Source of the DNA: an uncultured Clostridia bacterium
GTDB taxonomy: Bacteria > Bacillota > Clostridia > Oscillospirales > Ruminococcaceae
Assembly: GCA_945876755.1 (NCBI GenBank)
Contig: CAMCPM010000003.1
Coordinates: forward strand, 62,001 to 126,000
DNA: 64,000 nucleotides
Reading direction: 5' to 3'
The position numbers were made by a program, and so were the translations under genes. This document shows positions 1-9,701 of the stretch, piece after piece (the first letter of the stretch is position 1; every line of letters begins with the position of its first letter). Under the pieces are notes generated by a model, which was given only the letters and a program-made list of their open reading frames with translations, ran no database searches and had not been told where the DNA came from.

Positions 1-441
1 ATAAATCAACTGGTCCAAATTATCATCAAAAACACCGCTTTTGGACTCTTCCCTGCCTATATTAACTTCAATCAGCACATTCATGCAGTGACCGATTTTT
101 GCCGCTTGTCTGTCAATTTCGGCGGCAAGCTTAATGTTGTCAACTGAATGTATCAATGATACATTATCTATAATATACTTAACTTTATTGGATTGCAAAT
201 GTCCTATAAAATGTATTTCAGCATTTTTGTCATAGAAATCTTTTTTTTCAAGATATTCCTGAACACGGTTTTCGCCAAGAAGAGTTATTCCCTCATGAAC
301 AGCATAATTGACGCGTTCATACGGTACAGTTTTTGTAACAGCCATTATACTTACGTTGTCGTCTGATTTTCTGTATTTAGCCTTGGCTTCTTCTACATTA
401 TACCGTATTCGTTTAAGATTTTCAGAAATCACCAAATCCAT
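1..441 (-). CDS. yggS: YggS/YlmE-family pyridoxal-phosphate homeostasis protein, 3' part outside window
   Basis: The 147 codons present read MDLVISENLKRIRYNVEEA and continue with AVTKTVPYERV, GENRVQEYLEKK, IHFIGHLQSNKVKYI and MNVLIEVNIGREESKSG, which match the alanine-racemase-like N-terminal barrel of YggS/YlmE. The family binds PLP through the lysine of the AVTKT stretch and buffers cellular PLP; no catalytic activity is established. The reading frame is open to the left edge, so the C-terminal part is missing only because the window ends. The start ATG lies 12 bases beyond the stop of the HlyD-like gene, so the two are probably cotranscribed. In Firmicutes this gene usually precedes sepF and other division genes. 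Confidence 0.93.
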   Translation of the reverse strand, partial: MDLVISENLKRIRYNVEEAKAKYRKSDDNVSIMAVTKTVPYERVNYAVHEGITLLGENRVQEYLEKKDFYDKNAEIHFIGHLQSNKVKYIIDNVSLIHSVDNIKLAAEIDRQAAKIGHCMNVLIEVNIGREESKSGVFDDNLDQLIY

Positions 442-453
442 AAACTCACCCTC

Positions 454-1779
454 TCAGGAACTGCCGATTGCCTCAGATAACGCAGATGTTTCTTCCTCAG
501 TTTGTTCGGTATTCTCTTCAACTTTATTATCGGTATCTTCAGGCAATTCATCGGAATTTGTTGTAGTTTCCTCAACATATAGGTCTGCTGAAATTTCGCC
601 TTCTGTTATAATATCGTCATAAACACTGACATATTCTGAATCCGAAGTGATCTGAGACAAAATATATTCATCACATTCGTAGATCGGATCGATTTTTTTA
701 AAGGAAATCCTCTGTCCCAAAAGTATGTATACGCCTTTTTCGTTTTCTTTATTAAATCGTATAGCGTCTCTCGGTACTTTTATTCCCTTATAATCATTAA
801 GAATGATCTCAACTCTTTCAGCTCTGCGCTGCACAAGATTATATGTCAATTCATCGCATGAAAGAACAATTATACTTTCATTCGGATTGTCAGATTCGAT
901 AATATCTTCAATTGAAGCTGTTACTGTATCCGGCGTAGAAGCAAACTTAACTGTAACGCTGCTGCCTGTTTTAAAATTCGCCTCAACAGGGTCAACAATG
1001 CCTACCATTTTCCATTCATAACCGTCAACCATTTTGCCAACAGAATTATCAGATTTGCGTTTTCTTGAGCTGCTGATAATATCCTTGATATCGTCAACTG
1101 TTATCGAACTGATACTGTCAGGTGAAAGCCTGTTTTCAAATCCGTCGGTATAACTGATAAAATAGCCTGTACTATCGGCAGTTATAATGTTTGACGGTTC
1201 TTTCTGTCTTTTTTTAAGTTCTGCGATTTCAGAATTTAAACTGTCAATGGCACTGTCAAAATTTGTTTCCGCATTAATAACTATCTGATAAATATCCATA
1301 AGCGTCTGGAGCTTTTTTCGTTCCTCAGCTAATGTATCAAGATCGTTTTCCGCTATAAGAAACGCTATTGTTTTGTATTGTTCATCAATCAGCGTTGCTA
1401 TAAACTCAGGTCGCACAACTGCTGTTGTACCCGGATTCTGGGCGCTTTCAAGAAGCTGAACCTCTTCGGTAAGCTTTTCAATCTGCTGATTAACCAAAAT
1501 ATCCTCTTCGTTATTATACACATAAGCCACAACAGAACCGTTAGCAATTCTGCTGCCGTCGGCACACGGATAACTCAGAACTCCTTTTGCGCTGCTTTTT
1601 ACAACAGTTTCATTTCTGACATATACTCCTTGAAACGAAACCTTTTCGGCAGATGAATAAATTACCGCAGTTTCCGTAACGTAATCATCCTGAAACTGCA
1701 TACTTATCTGACTGAAAACAGTAATCAAAATAAACAGTGACAAAAAGAAAACCAGTATTCTGACTGTAATTGTATTCAT
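454..1779 (-). CDS. HlyD-like membrane-anchored adaptor protein
   Basis: A 441-residue protein with one N-terminal membrane segment (about residues 6-26), a barrel-sandwich-like region with a biotinyl-lipoyl-type turn (near GVLSYPCADGSRIANGSVVAYVY), a long helical hairpin region around residues 95-195, and a beta-rich C-terminal half. The tail after about residue 405 is acidic and Thr/Glu/Ser rich. This is the architecture of HlyD-type membrane fusion proteins, but no ABC transporter or outer-membrane partner is encoded nearby. The gene starts three bases after the hfq stop codon and precedes yggS. A role at the cell envelope is an inference. Confidence 0.75.
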   Translation of the reverse strand: MNTITVRILVFFLSLFILITVFSQISMQFQDDYVTETAVIYSSAEKVSFQGVYVRNETVVKSSAKGVLSYPCADGSRIANGSVVAYVYNNEEDILVNQQIEKLTEEVQLLESAQNPGTTAVVRPEFIATLIDEQYKTIAFLIAENDLDTLAEERKKLQTLMDIYQIVINAETNFDSAIDSLNSEIAELKKRQKEPSNIITADSTGYFISYTDGFENRLSPDSISSITVDDIKDIISSSRKRKSDNSVGKMVDGYEWKMVGIVDPVEANFKTGSSVTVKFASTPDTVTASIEDIIESDNPNESIIVLSCDELTYNLVQRRAERVEIILNDYKGIKVPRDAIRFNKENEKGVYILLGQRISFKKIDPIYECDEYILSQITSDSEYVSVYDDIITEGEISADLYVEETTTNSDELPEDTDNKVEENTEQTEEETSALSEAIGSS

Positions 1780-1782
1780 AAT

Positions 1783-2013
1783 TTACTGTTCCGAATCAAG
1801 AATTGAAATCGGCTTTGAGGGGATAATAGTAGAAATTGCGTGCTTGAAAACCAACTCTTGCTTACCCTCACTCTCAAGAATGACCACATAGCTGTCAAAG
1901 CCCTTTACTATTCCTTTAAACTGGAATCCATTGGTAAGAATAAATGTCGCAATAATTTTATCCTTTCTTACCTGATTGAGAAAAACATCCTGAAGGTTCA
2001 TACTTTTATTCAT
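1783..2013 (-). CDS. hfq: RNA chaperone Hfq
   Basis: A 76-residue Sm-like protein. The Sm1 region ([24 protein letters not shown]), the [15 protein letters not shown] strand pair and the Sm2 signature KHAIST are all recognisable and align with Bacillus Hfq. It should form a hexameric ring that binds A-rich and U-rich RNA. The first ATG is supported by the upstream sequence GGAAAGGATGGTAAA; a second Met at codon 5 is the only alternative. The gene follows miaA, an association also common in Proteobacteria, and is followed after three bases by the HlyD-like gene. Confidence 0.95.
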   Translation of the reverse strand: MNKSMNLQDVFLNQVRKDKIIATFILTNGFQFKGIVKGFDSYVVILESEGKQELVFKHAISTIIPSKPISILDSEQ

Positions 2014-2099
2014 TTTACCATCCTTTCCTTTCAGGACAAACGCTTGTTCGTAATGCTTAATTCTGTTTCAAAATCATTTATCATTAAAACATAAACAGC

Positions 2100-2123
2100 A
2101 TATAAGCAAAAAAATGCTTATAT
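2100..2123 (-). other. AT-rich hairpin between miaA and hfq
   Basis: ATATAAGCA and TGCTTATAT form a 9-bp perfect stem around a six-base loop in the 119-bp gap between miaA and hfq. It lacks a clean run of T on the minus strand, so it may be a weak terminator, an attenuator or an mRNA processing site. Function is inferred only from position. Confidence 0.3.
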
Positions 2124-2132
2124 ATTATTATA

Positions 2133-3080
2133 TCATATTATTTTTGATTTGGCTACTATTTTTTTGCATATTTCAATAATTTTATCAAAATTATTGATTT
2201 CGTCCATATTTACCCAATTAATTCGTTCATCACGACGAAACCATGTAAGCTGTCTTTTGGCATATCTGCGTGAACTTTGGCGGATTTTGTCCAAACAGCT
2301 CTCTAAATCGGCTTCATTCTTAAAATACGGAATAAGCTCTTTATACCCTATTGCCTGACATACAGTACCGAGACGTTCATTTTCAAAAACAGCTCTGCAC
2401 TCGTCTACCATGCCATTTTCATACATAACTGTCACTCTTTGGTTTATTCTGTCATAAAGCTTTTGCCTGTCGGCATAATTAAGTCCGATCATGCAAAGAT
2501 CATACGGACATTCGGTACCCTTATTCATTTTTTTGTACTCGCTGAATTTTATACCCGTAAGCTCATATATTTCAAGTGCGCGGATTATTCTGACCGTGTT
2601 CTGCACAGGAACAATTGCGGCAGTTTCCGGATCAACAGCTTTAAGCCGTTCATACAGCTTTTCTATTCCCAAAAGTTCAGCTTCTTCAGCAAGCTTTTTT
2701 CTTACGCTTCCGTCCGTTTCGGCATTATCAAAATTCACATCATCAATTAGCGAATTAATATACAGACCCGTTCCTCCTACAAGTATCGGCAATTTTCCCC
2801 TTGCGGATATTTCGGTTATCTTTTCCTTTGCAAGCTTTGCATAATCCGCAACGCTGAATTCGGAATCCATATCTATAATACTTATTAAATGGTGAGGAAT
2901 ACCATCTTTTTCTTCTGCCGTCGGCTTTGCCGTAGCTACGTCAAGACCTTTATAAATCTGCATGGAATCAGCAGAAATTACCTCCCCGTCGAACTCCTTT
3001 GCAAGAGCTATTCCAAGTGCTGTTTTGCCCGAAGCTGTAGGTCCTGCAATAACAAGCAAAGACAATTTTTTATCGGACAT
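2133..3080 (-). CDS. miaA: tRNA dimethylallyltransferase MiaA
   Basis: MiaA transfers the dimethylallyl group from DMAPP to A37 of tRNAs that read UNN codons; MiaB then methylthiolates the product. The 315-residue protein has the P-loop GPTASGKT at residues 13-20, ISADSMQIYKGLDVATAKP, HHLI, LVGGTGLYI and the C-terminal RRYAKRQLTWFRR segment. I start it at the ATG at 3080, which has GGGAGGTG eight bases upstream. The TTG five codons earlier overlaps that ribosome binding site and is unlikely. It lies between mutL and hfq. Confidence 0.95.
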   Translation of the reverse strand: MSDKKLSLLVIAGPTASGKTALGIALAKEFDGEVISADSMQIYKGLDVATAKPTAEEKDGIPHHLISIIDMDSEFSVADYAKLAKEKITEISARGKLPILVGGTGLYINSLIDDVNFDNAETDGSVRKKLAEEAELLGIEKLYERLKAVDPETAAIVPVQNTVRIIRALEIYELTGIKFSEYKKMNKGTECPYDLCMIGLNYADRQKLYDRINQRVTVMYENGMVDECRAVFENERLGTVCQAIGYKELIPYFKNEADLESCLDKIRQSSRRYAKRQLTWFRRDERINWVNMDEINNFDKIIEICKKIVAKSKII

Positions 3081-3098
3081 AACAACACCTCCCAAAAA

Positions 3099-5066
3099 TT
3101 AAAGAACTCTTTTAAATTGTTTCTCAATTTCTCGCTTTGAAAGCTTGAACATAACAGGTCTGCCGTGGGGACAATATCTTATTCGCTCATCGGTGAGAAT
3201 TGTTTTTACAATTACCGACAGTTCTGAAATACTTGTAATATCATTTGCCTTGATCGCCGCTTTACACGCAAATGTATGGTACATATCATCAAGTATCTCA
3301 GGCATGGGATTAGCCTTGTTGTCGCTTAGATTACGGGCAAGCTCAATAATCAAATCAGAAGGATCGCAGCCGTCAAGTATGCTTGGTATACCGTTTACCG
3401 AAACCTTTGAAGCACCTGAGATCTCAAATTCAAAGCCCATTTCTGATACAAGCTCGTGATTTTGAATCAATGCATTGAATTCTTCAAAATCAAGAAGCAC
3501 TTCGACAGGCTGAAGCAAAAGCTGGCAAATAAGCTTCTGCCTTCCCGATTTAAGCTTTTCAAATAAAATGCGCTCATGAGCAGCGTGCTTGTCCACGAAA
3601 ACAATATCACTGTCAATTTCAGCAATAATATAATTTTTAAACGCTTCACCTATTACTCTGAAATAAATTTCTTTCGGAGGCTCCGGCGGAGCTTCTTTTT
3701 TCTTTTCAAATGACGTTTCTGAAATATACTTAAACCGCACTTCATCGGCAGGTTTAAGCTGCTCGATTGGAGTTTCGTCAGATATGTTTTCCTTTGGCAT
3801 TTCATAAGGAATGTGGACAATATCATCAACAGGTGAAGCAATTTTTATATCAGGTTTGCTTGTCGGCACATACTCTTTCTTTTCAGGCATCGGAGCAACG
3901 GGTATATGCTGCTGCGGAACAACAAACTGTGCAGAAGTTTCTTCTCTGAAAGAAGGACGGATTTCCTGTACGCTTACAGCAGACTGCATTTTCATCTGTG
4001 CATACTCCGGCGGCTGTTCCGGCAAAGGCTTTGTATAATCAATTGCAGGCTTTTTAATATTTATTTCCACTGGTTTGGAATCAAGCAAAATTGCATTTTT
4101 TACCGCAAAGAAAATACTGTCGGCAATGATTTTTTCGTCAGTAAAACGCACTTCAATTTTAGCGGGATGAACATTTACATCAATTATTGACGGAGGAATA
4201 GTCAGCCTTAAAACACATGAAGGAAACTTCCCCTCCATTATACTATTTTGATATGCGTGTTCAAGGGAACGTGTACAGGTCAGAGACTTTACATATCGTC
4301 CGTTAATAAAGAAATGCTGCATAGAACGGTTAGGTCTGCCAAAAAGCGGCTTAACCGTAAAGCCGTCAATTTTTATACCGTTAAGCTCATAGTCAACTGA
4401 AATCATTGAAGCTGCAAACTGCTTTCCCATTACAGCATAAACGGACGAATACAATTCTCCGTCACCGGGAGTTATAAACTCCTGCTTGTTATCACGGATA
4501 AATCTGAACGCTATTTCAGGGTGTGAAATTGCTATTTTATCAACAATTGAAGCAATAGCGTTTCCCTCGGCAACATCTTTTTTTAAAAATTTCAGTCTTG
4601 CAGGAACATTATAAAAAATGTCACGGATTATTATTGTTGTTCCATCGGGACAGCCTGTTCGATCATATTCCTTTTCTTCGCTGCCCTCTATTGAATAATG
4701 TGTACCGTACTCGTCTTCTGCTGTTTTGGTAAGTACATCAACCTTTGCGACAGCACATATTGAAGCAAGAGCTTCACCTCGGAATCCAAGAGTCATAATA
4801 CCGTCCAAATCAGATTTATCATGGATTTTACTTGTAGCATGACGAAGAAAGGCAACAGGTACATCCTCATACTCGATACCGCAGCCATTGTCGGTAACAC
4901 GCAAATAGCTTATTCCGCCGTGCTTTATTTCAATGGTAATGCTGCTTGCACCGCTGTCTATGGAGTTTTCAATAAGCTCTTTGACAATTGAGCTTGGGCG
5001 CTCAATAACCTCGCCTGCCGCTATAAGCTCTGAAGTTTCCTTGCTGAGAACCTGTACTTTTGCCAA
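3099..5066 (-). CDS. mutL: DNA mismatch repair protein MutL
   Basis: A 655-residue GHKL ATPase. The N-terminal half shows KELIENSIDSGA (E33, N34), RVTDNGCGI and GFRGEAL. The middle (about residues 340-460) is a Pro/Glu-rich linker. The C-terminal half has VDKHAAHERILFE, matching the DQHA(X)2E(X)4E endonuclease metal site, and CPHGRPVMFK, so this is the nicking-endonuclease type of MutL expected in an organism without MutH. A TTG start at 5066 is chosen because GGGAGAG lies nine bases upstream; an upstream TTG at 5084 directly abuts that site. The gene starts 22 bases after the mutS stop. Confidence 0.95.
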   Translation of the reverse strand: MAKVQVLSKETSELIAAGEVIERPSSIVKELIENSIDSGASSITIEIKHGGISYLRVTDNGCGIEYEDVPVAFLRHATSKIHDKSDLDGIMTLGFRGEALASICAVAKVDVLTKTAEDEYGTHYSIEGSEEKEYDRTGCPDGTTIIIRDIFYNVPARLKFLKKDVAEGNAIASIVDKIAISHPEIAFRFIRDNKQEFITPGDGELYSSVYAVMGKQFAASMISVDYELNGIKIDGFTVKPLFGRPNRSMQHFFINGRYVKSLTCTRSLEHAYQNSIMEGKFPSCVLRLTIPPSIIDVNVHPAKIEVRFTDEKIIADSIFFAVKNAILLDSKPVEINIKKPAIDYTKPLPEQPPEYAQMKMQSAVSVQEIRPSFREETSAQFVVPQQHIPVAPMPEKKEYVPTSKPDIKIASPVDDIVHIPYEMPKENISDETPIEQLKPADEVRFKYISETSFEKKKEAPPEPPKEIYFRVIGEAFKNYIIAEIDSDIVFVDKHAAHERILFEKLKSGRQKLICQLLLQPVEVLLDFEEFNALIQNHELVSEMGFEFEISGASKVSVNGIPSILDGCDPSDLIIELARNLSDNKANPMPEILDDMYHTFACKAAIKANDITSISELSVIVKTILTDERIRYCPHGRPVMFKLSKREIEKQFKRVL

Positions 5067-5088
5067 TTGATTCAACTCTCCCAATTAA

Positions 5089-7695
5089 TTATTCCAACAT
5101 TCCGCAAAGTTCTCTGAGAAAATATTTTGCATCCTCGTCGGTAAGCTCGTCAACATTTGTTTTTCTGAGCTTTTCAATTATCTTGTCATTACCGATAGTA
5201 CCGAAAGAAATCTGCTCGTCGTTTTTCTTTACGGTTTCAATCTTTTCATGCTCCATCTCGGAAAGTATCTGCTTTGCACGGTTAAGCACCTTGTTCGGAA
5301 GTCCTGCAAGCTTTGCAACGTCTATTCCATAGCTGTCATCAACTCCGCCGCGGACGATCTTACGCAGAAATTTTATATCCTCGCCGCGCTTTTTAACCGC
5401 AACACTGTAATTTTTTACGCCGTCAATCTCGTCCTCAAGCTTGATAAGCTCGTGATAATGAGTTGCAAAAAGTGTCTTGCAGCCAAGAACACGGGAATTT
5501 GCAATATACTCGGCAACTGCGGTCGCTATGCTTATTCCGTCGTATGTTGAAGTGCCTCGTCCTACTTCATCGAGAATTACAAGACTTTGCTTGGTGGCAT
5601 TTTTAAGTATATCCGCAACCTCGCTCATTTCCACCATAAAGGTTGACTGCCCTGCCGTAAGATCATCGGAAGCGCCTACTCTGGTGAAAATTTTATCAAC
5701 AATCGTTATTTTTGCATATTTTGCCGGAACGAAACAGCCTATCTGTGCCATAAGCGTAATCAGTGCGGTCTGACGCATATATGTAGATTTACCCGACATA
5801 TTCGGACCCGTAATAATTGCCATACGATTACTGTTAAGATCAAGATATGTATCGTTAGGGACATATATTTCGTCAGTCAGCATAAGCTCTACAACAGGAT
5901 GTCTGCCGTCCTTGATGTCAATTATACCGTCAATTGCAATATCCGGTTTGGTGTATTCATTTTTCAAAGATGTATACGCAAATGAGCAAAGTACATCAAG
6001 CTGTGCAATTGCGGAGGCCGTTTCCTGAACCTTTACAAGCTGGGTTGCAACAAAGTCACGCACTTCGCAGAATATATCATACTCCAGCGAGAGTACCTTT
6101 TCATTTGCTCCGAGAATTTCATTTTCAGCTTTTTTCAGCTCATCGGTAATAAATCTCTCACAGTTTGCAAGAGTCTGCTTTCTGATATAATGGTCCGGAA
6201 CAAGGTCGTAATAAGACTTTGTTACTTCAATATAATAGCCGAAAACACGGTTATATCCAAGCTTTAGATTTTTTATACCGGTTGCTTCCCTTTCACGCTG
6301 TTCGATTTCTTCAATGATCCCTTTGCCGCCCTTGATTATTCCTCTCAAACGGTCAAGTTCTTCATTAAATCCATCCTTGATCACTCCGCCTTCTTTAGCA
6401 GTGATAGGAGGCTCGTCTACAATTGCATTTTCGATAAGTCCCGAAATTTCGCTTAGCGTATGAATATTTTTATTAAGCTCAACCATAAGCTTGCAGCTGA
6501 AATTGTCCATAAGCATTTTTATGGACGGTATCTGCAATGCAGTAAGGGAAAGAGATTTCAAATCACGAGGAGTAGCGGTCTTGTACATTACCCTTGTCAT
6601 AAGGCGTTCAAGGTCATATACTCCCGAAAGAGCGTCGGAAAGCTCCTCCCGTATAATAGACTGCTTGCACAGCTGTTCAACCGCATCAAGACGGTTTATA
6701 ATAATTGCAGGCTTTATAAGGGGCTGTTCAATATATGCTTTAAGAAGCCGTTTGCCCATTGACGTTTCAGTATGGTCAAGCACCCAAAGCAAGCTTCCTT
6801 TTTTCTCTTTATTGCGCATTGTTTCGGTAAGCTCAAGGTTGCGGCGTGCGGTAAGGTCAAGCTCCATAAAGTAACTGTCATTATAACGCTTGATTTCCGT
6901 AAATCTTCCAACAAGTGCTTTTTGGGTATCACTGATATAATCAAAAAGTCCGCACACGCAGGAAGCCTCGGCAGTTTCCTCGTTAAGCCCGATTTCACAA
7001 AGTTCAGAAACATTGAACTGCTTCAGAATAACGCCCTTTTTAACGCTTACATCAAAGCATTCGCTGTCAAGAAGCTGAACTGAACTGTTCATTTTATTGC
7101 GGATAAAATCTGTTACTTGCTTATAATCAAAAAACTTTTCGTTAAACAATATTTCAACAGGTTCAAAACGTGAAAGCTCGTTTATTATTTCATTCTGTAT
7201 ATCTTTTCCTGTCTTTCTGAAAAGATGCACCTCGCCTGTTGAAATATCGGCAAAGCACATAGCGCAAATTTCTCCATCAGCAAAAACAGCACAAAGATAA
7301 TTGTTTTTGGATTCGTCAAGAAGCGTACTTTCGGTTAGAGTACCCGGTGTCACAATGCGAATTACGTCACGCTCCACTATTCCACCTTTAGCGTCCTTAG
7401 GGTCGGTGAGTTGCTCGCAGATTGCAACCTTATGGCCGTTTTCTATGAGACGCTTTATGTACATTTCACTGGCATGATACGGAATACCGCACATCGGCGC
7501 ACGCTCTTCGAGTCCGCAGTCGCGGCCTGTAAGAGTTAATTCAAGCTCCTTGGAAACAAGAATTGCGTCGTCAAAAAACATCTCATAAAAATCGCCCAGT
7601 CTGAAGAAAAGTATATGCTCCCTATACTTGTTTTTAACGGCAAAATACTGTTTCATCATAGGTGAAAGGCGTTCAAAATCAATCTGCATAGCCAT
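5089..7695 (-). CDS. mutS: DNA mismatch repair protein MutS
   Basis: An 868-residue MutS1. The mismatch-reading Phe-X-Glu motif is at residues 36-38 (DFYEMF). The connector and core domains follow, and then the ATPase with Walker A GPNMSGKST, the FTRVGASDDL segment, Walker B VILDEVGRGTSTYDG and the ATHYHEL motif near the C terminus. It recognises mismatches and recruits MutL, encoded directly downstream. The ribosome binding site is not obvious: a run of five G lies about a dozen bases before the ATG, and a second in-frame ATG is two codons later. The upstream gap to ricF contains a stem-loop. Confidence 0.97.
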   Translation of the reverse strand: MAMQIDFERLSPMMKQYFAVKNKYREHILFFRLGDFYEMFFDDAILVSKELELTLTGRDCGLEERAPMCGIPYHASEMYIKRLIENGHKVAICEQLTDPKDAKGGIVERDVIRIVTPGTLTESTLLDESKNNYLCAVFADGEICAMCFADISTGEVHLFRKTGKDIQNEIINELSRFEPVEILFNEKFFDYKQVTDFIRNKMNSSVQLLDSECFDVSVKKGVILKQFNVSELCEIGLNEETAEASCVCGLFDYISDTQKALVGRFTEIKRYNDSYFMELDLTARRNLELTETMRNKEKKGSLLWVLDHTETSMGKRLLKAYIEQPLIKPAIIINRLDAVEQLCKQSIIREELSDALSGVYDLERLMTRVMYKTATPRDLKSLSLTALQIPSIKMLMDNFSCKLMVELNKNIHTLSEISGLIENAIVDEPPITAKEGGVIKDGFNEELDRLRGIIKGGKGIIEEIEQREREATGIKNLKLGYNRVFGYYIEVTKSYYDLVPDHYIRKQTLANCERFITDELKKAENEILGANEKVLSLEYDIFCEVRDFVATQLVKVQETASAIAQLDVLCSFAYTSLKNEYTKPDIAIDGIIDIKDGRHPVVELMLTDEIYVPNDTYLDLNSNRMAIITGPNMSGKSTYMRQTALITLMAQIGCFVPAKYAKITIVDKIFTRVGASDDLTAGQSTFMVEMSEVADILKNATKQSLVILDEVGRGTSTYDGISIATAVAEYIANSRVLGCKTLFATHYHELIKLEDEIDGVKNYSVAVKKRGEDIKFLRKIVRGGVDDSYGIDVAKLAGLPNKVLNRAKQILSEMEHEKIETVKKNDEQISFGTIGNDKIIEKLRKTNVDELTDEDAKYFLRELCGMLE

Positions 7696-7777
7696 AATTA
7701 TGACAATGCCCCCGACAGGGAGCAGCTCCTCTCCTTAATCTATAGTTCGGACTTAAAAATATTTCGGATTTATTATG

Positions 7778-7811
7778 ATTGACCCGCCGCTAATAACAAC
7801 GGCAGGTCAAT
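7778..7811 (-). terminator. Stem-loop between ricF and mutS
   Basis: On the minus strand ATTGACC-T-GCCG pairs with CGGC-G-GGTCAAT around a ten-base loop. The stem is long, but it is followed only by an AT-rich stretch and not a solid T run, so it may be a leaky terminator or an attenuator that lowers mutSL expression relative to miaB-ricF. Confidence 0.45.
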
Positions 7812-7830
7812 TACAATACCAAAAAATTTA

Positions 7831-8241
7831 TCAGTGGCAGCCGCCGCAGGTAGAGCAGCTTCCGCCGCAGCTGTGAGGTTCTTCGGTAGGACAGGTTTCA
7901 GGATCCTCTCCGTTTGCGGAATATGTGATAACCACATTGATCTGGTTAAGCATAACGTCCATAGCATTCTTTGCCTCATTGTAAGCCGCCATATTCGGGT
8001 TAGCCATAATTGTGCCGTAAAGCGACTTGATCTCATTATCAAGTGCAGTAAGTCTCTCGGCACTGCGGTCCTCCTTAGCCATTTCGGCATTAAGCTCAAC
8101 ACGCTTCATCTGAAATTCGCTGATCATCTGCTGGAGTGCAGAGTCATTGTCATTAGCTTCCTTTGCCTTGCAGTAAGCGGCATATCTTTCATCCGCCTGG
8201 ATCATTTTACCGAGTTCTCTTGCTTTGTCAATTACGTTCAT
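7831..8241 (-). CDS. ricF: YlbF/RicF-family regulator with C-terminal cysteine cluster
   Basis: A 136-residue helical protein of the YlbF/YmcA family. In Bacillus the RicA-RicF-RicT complex carries Fe-S clusters and influences RNA processing, competence, biofilm formation and sporulation. Residues 1-110 are the helical domain (VIDKARELGKMIQADERY, MANPNMAAYNEAKN). The last 20 residues hold six Cys (CPTEEPHSCGGSCSTCGGCH), a likely metal or Fe-S ligand set. It lies 20 bases downstream of miaB and ahead of mutS. Assignment to RicF rather than RicA is by context and is less sure than the family. Confidence 0.85.
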   Translation of the reverse strand: MNVIDKARELGKMIQADERYAAYCKAKEANDNDSALQQMISEFQMKRVELNAEMAKEDRSAERLTALDNEIKSLYGTIMANPNMAAYNEAKNAMDVMLNQINVVITYSANGEDPETCPTEEPHSCGGSCSTCGGCH

Positions 8242-8261
8242 TTTATTTTCTCCTTTTAAAA

Positions 8262-9629
8262 TTAATTTATAATCTCACCTTGTAAAGCCCAATTAAAGGC
8301 TTTTGTGATTTTAACCTTTTTTCGCCGACCGATCACAGAACTGTCAGCTTTCGCCTCAACTATTATAAATTCATCACTTTTTCCTGTAAATACGCCTTTA
8401 TTTTTCGTTTCAGACTCAAACAGTACATCAAGCGTTCTGCCCTCAAATCTTTTGAAAAATTCAGAAGAGATTTCACGCTGAAGCTCCAAAAGTTCACGCA
8501 TACGTCTGCCTTTTTCCTCATCCGTAGTTTTATCTTCGATAAGCGCAGCTTTTGTACCTGTTCGTTTTGAATAAATAAACGAAAAAATATTATCGTACTT
8601 GACCTCGCGCATAATTTTCAGAGTTTCCCGGAAATCCTCTTCGGTTTCATTGGGGAATCCCACAATAATATCGGTACTGAATGAAAAATCATGAACGCGG
8701 CTTCTTGCATAATTCACAATTTCCATGTACTTTTCAGCAGTATACCGTCTGTTCATTGCTTCAAGTATACGATTGCTTCCCGATTGAAGCGGAAGATGCA
8801 TATGCTTGCATATCTTATCACAGTCGATAATCGTATCAATAAGCTCGTTTGTGGCATCCTTAGGGTGCGGAGACATAAAACGTATTTTAAAATCCCCGTC
8901 AATATCATTTATCATACGCAAAAGTTCCGAAAAGCTGACAGGATCTTCAAGCGTTTTTCCGTATGAATTAACATTCTGCCCAAGCAGCATGATTTCCTTA
9001 CAGCCTGAGTCTGTAAGTTCCTTCACTTCTTTAAGTATAGCCTCCGGAGTTCTGCTTCGTTCCCTGCCCCTTACATACGGAACTATGCAGTATGAACAGA
9101 AATTATTGCAGCCGTACATTATCGGAACGCCTGCCTTGAACCCGGAGCTCCTTACAGCTTTTATTTCCTCGGAAATATCTGAATTATGCTCTGTAATATC
9201 AACAGCTGTTTTTCGTTCGGTAAGCACTTCATATAACAATCTCGGAAGCTCATTCAACGCAAAAGTACCGAATATCAAATCGACCTGTTTATAGGTTTTC
9301 TTAATTTTTTCAACAACGTGTTCCTGCTGAGCCATACAGCCGCAAATCCCTATAATGACATCGGGATTTTGTTCTTTAAGATGCTTGAGATTTCCCACAA
9401 GACCGTAAATTTTCAGCTCAGCATTTTCGCGTACTGCACAGGTGTTATAAATTATCAAATCAGCAGATGAAATATCGTTTGTTACTCCATAGCCGATCTC
9501 ACACAGCAGACCGAGAATTTTTTCGCCGTCGCTTACATTCTGCTGGCAGCCGAAGCTATGCAGAAAACAAAGTGGCGGAGTTTCTTTTTTAGACAGTATT
9601 TTCCGTACTCTATCCTTAAAATCAGCCAA
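8262..9629 (-). CDS. miaB: tRNA-2-methylthio-N6-dimethylallyladenosine synthase MiaB
   Basis: A 455-residue radical SAM methylthiotransferase that acts on the MiaA product. It has an N-terminal UPF0004 domain with Cys ligands in HSFGCQQN, YNTCAVREN and GICGCMAQQE, then the radical SAM motif CNNFCSYCIVPYVRGRERSR, LLGQNVNSYG and HLPLQSGSN, and a C-terminal TRAM domain (from about residue 390). The start codon is TTG at 9629, supported by GAAAGGAAG nine bases upstream. The gene heads the miaB-ricF-mutS-mutL-miaA-hfq run. Confidence 0.96.
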   Translation of the reverse strand: MADFKDRVRKILSKKETPPLCFLHSFGCQQNVSDGEKILGLLCEIGYGVTNDISSADLIIYNTCAVRENAELKIYGLVGNLKHLKEQNPDVIIGICGCMAQQEHVVEKIKKTYKQVDLIFGTFALNELPRLLYEVLTERKTAVDITEHNSDISEEIKAVRSSGFKAGVPIMYGCNNFCSYCIVPYVRGRERSRTPEAILKEVKELTDSGCKEIMLLGQNVNSYGKTLEDPVSFSELLRMINDIDGDFKIRFMSPHPKDATNELIDTIIDCDKICKHMHLPLQSGSNRILEAMNRRYTAEKYMEIVNYARSRVHDFSFSTDIIVGFPNETEEDFRETLKIMREVKYDNIFSFIYSKRTGTKAALIEDKTTDEEKGRRMRELLELQREISSEFFKRFEGRTLDVLFESETKNKGVFTGKSDEFIIVEAKADSSVIGRRKKVKITKAFNWALQGEIIN

Positions 9630-9701
9630 CTGACTGTTCTTCCTTTCAAATTAAACAATATATAATTATTATAACACTTTTTCATTCAAATTGCAACATT
9701 T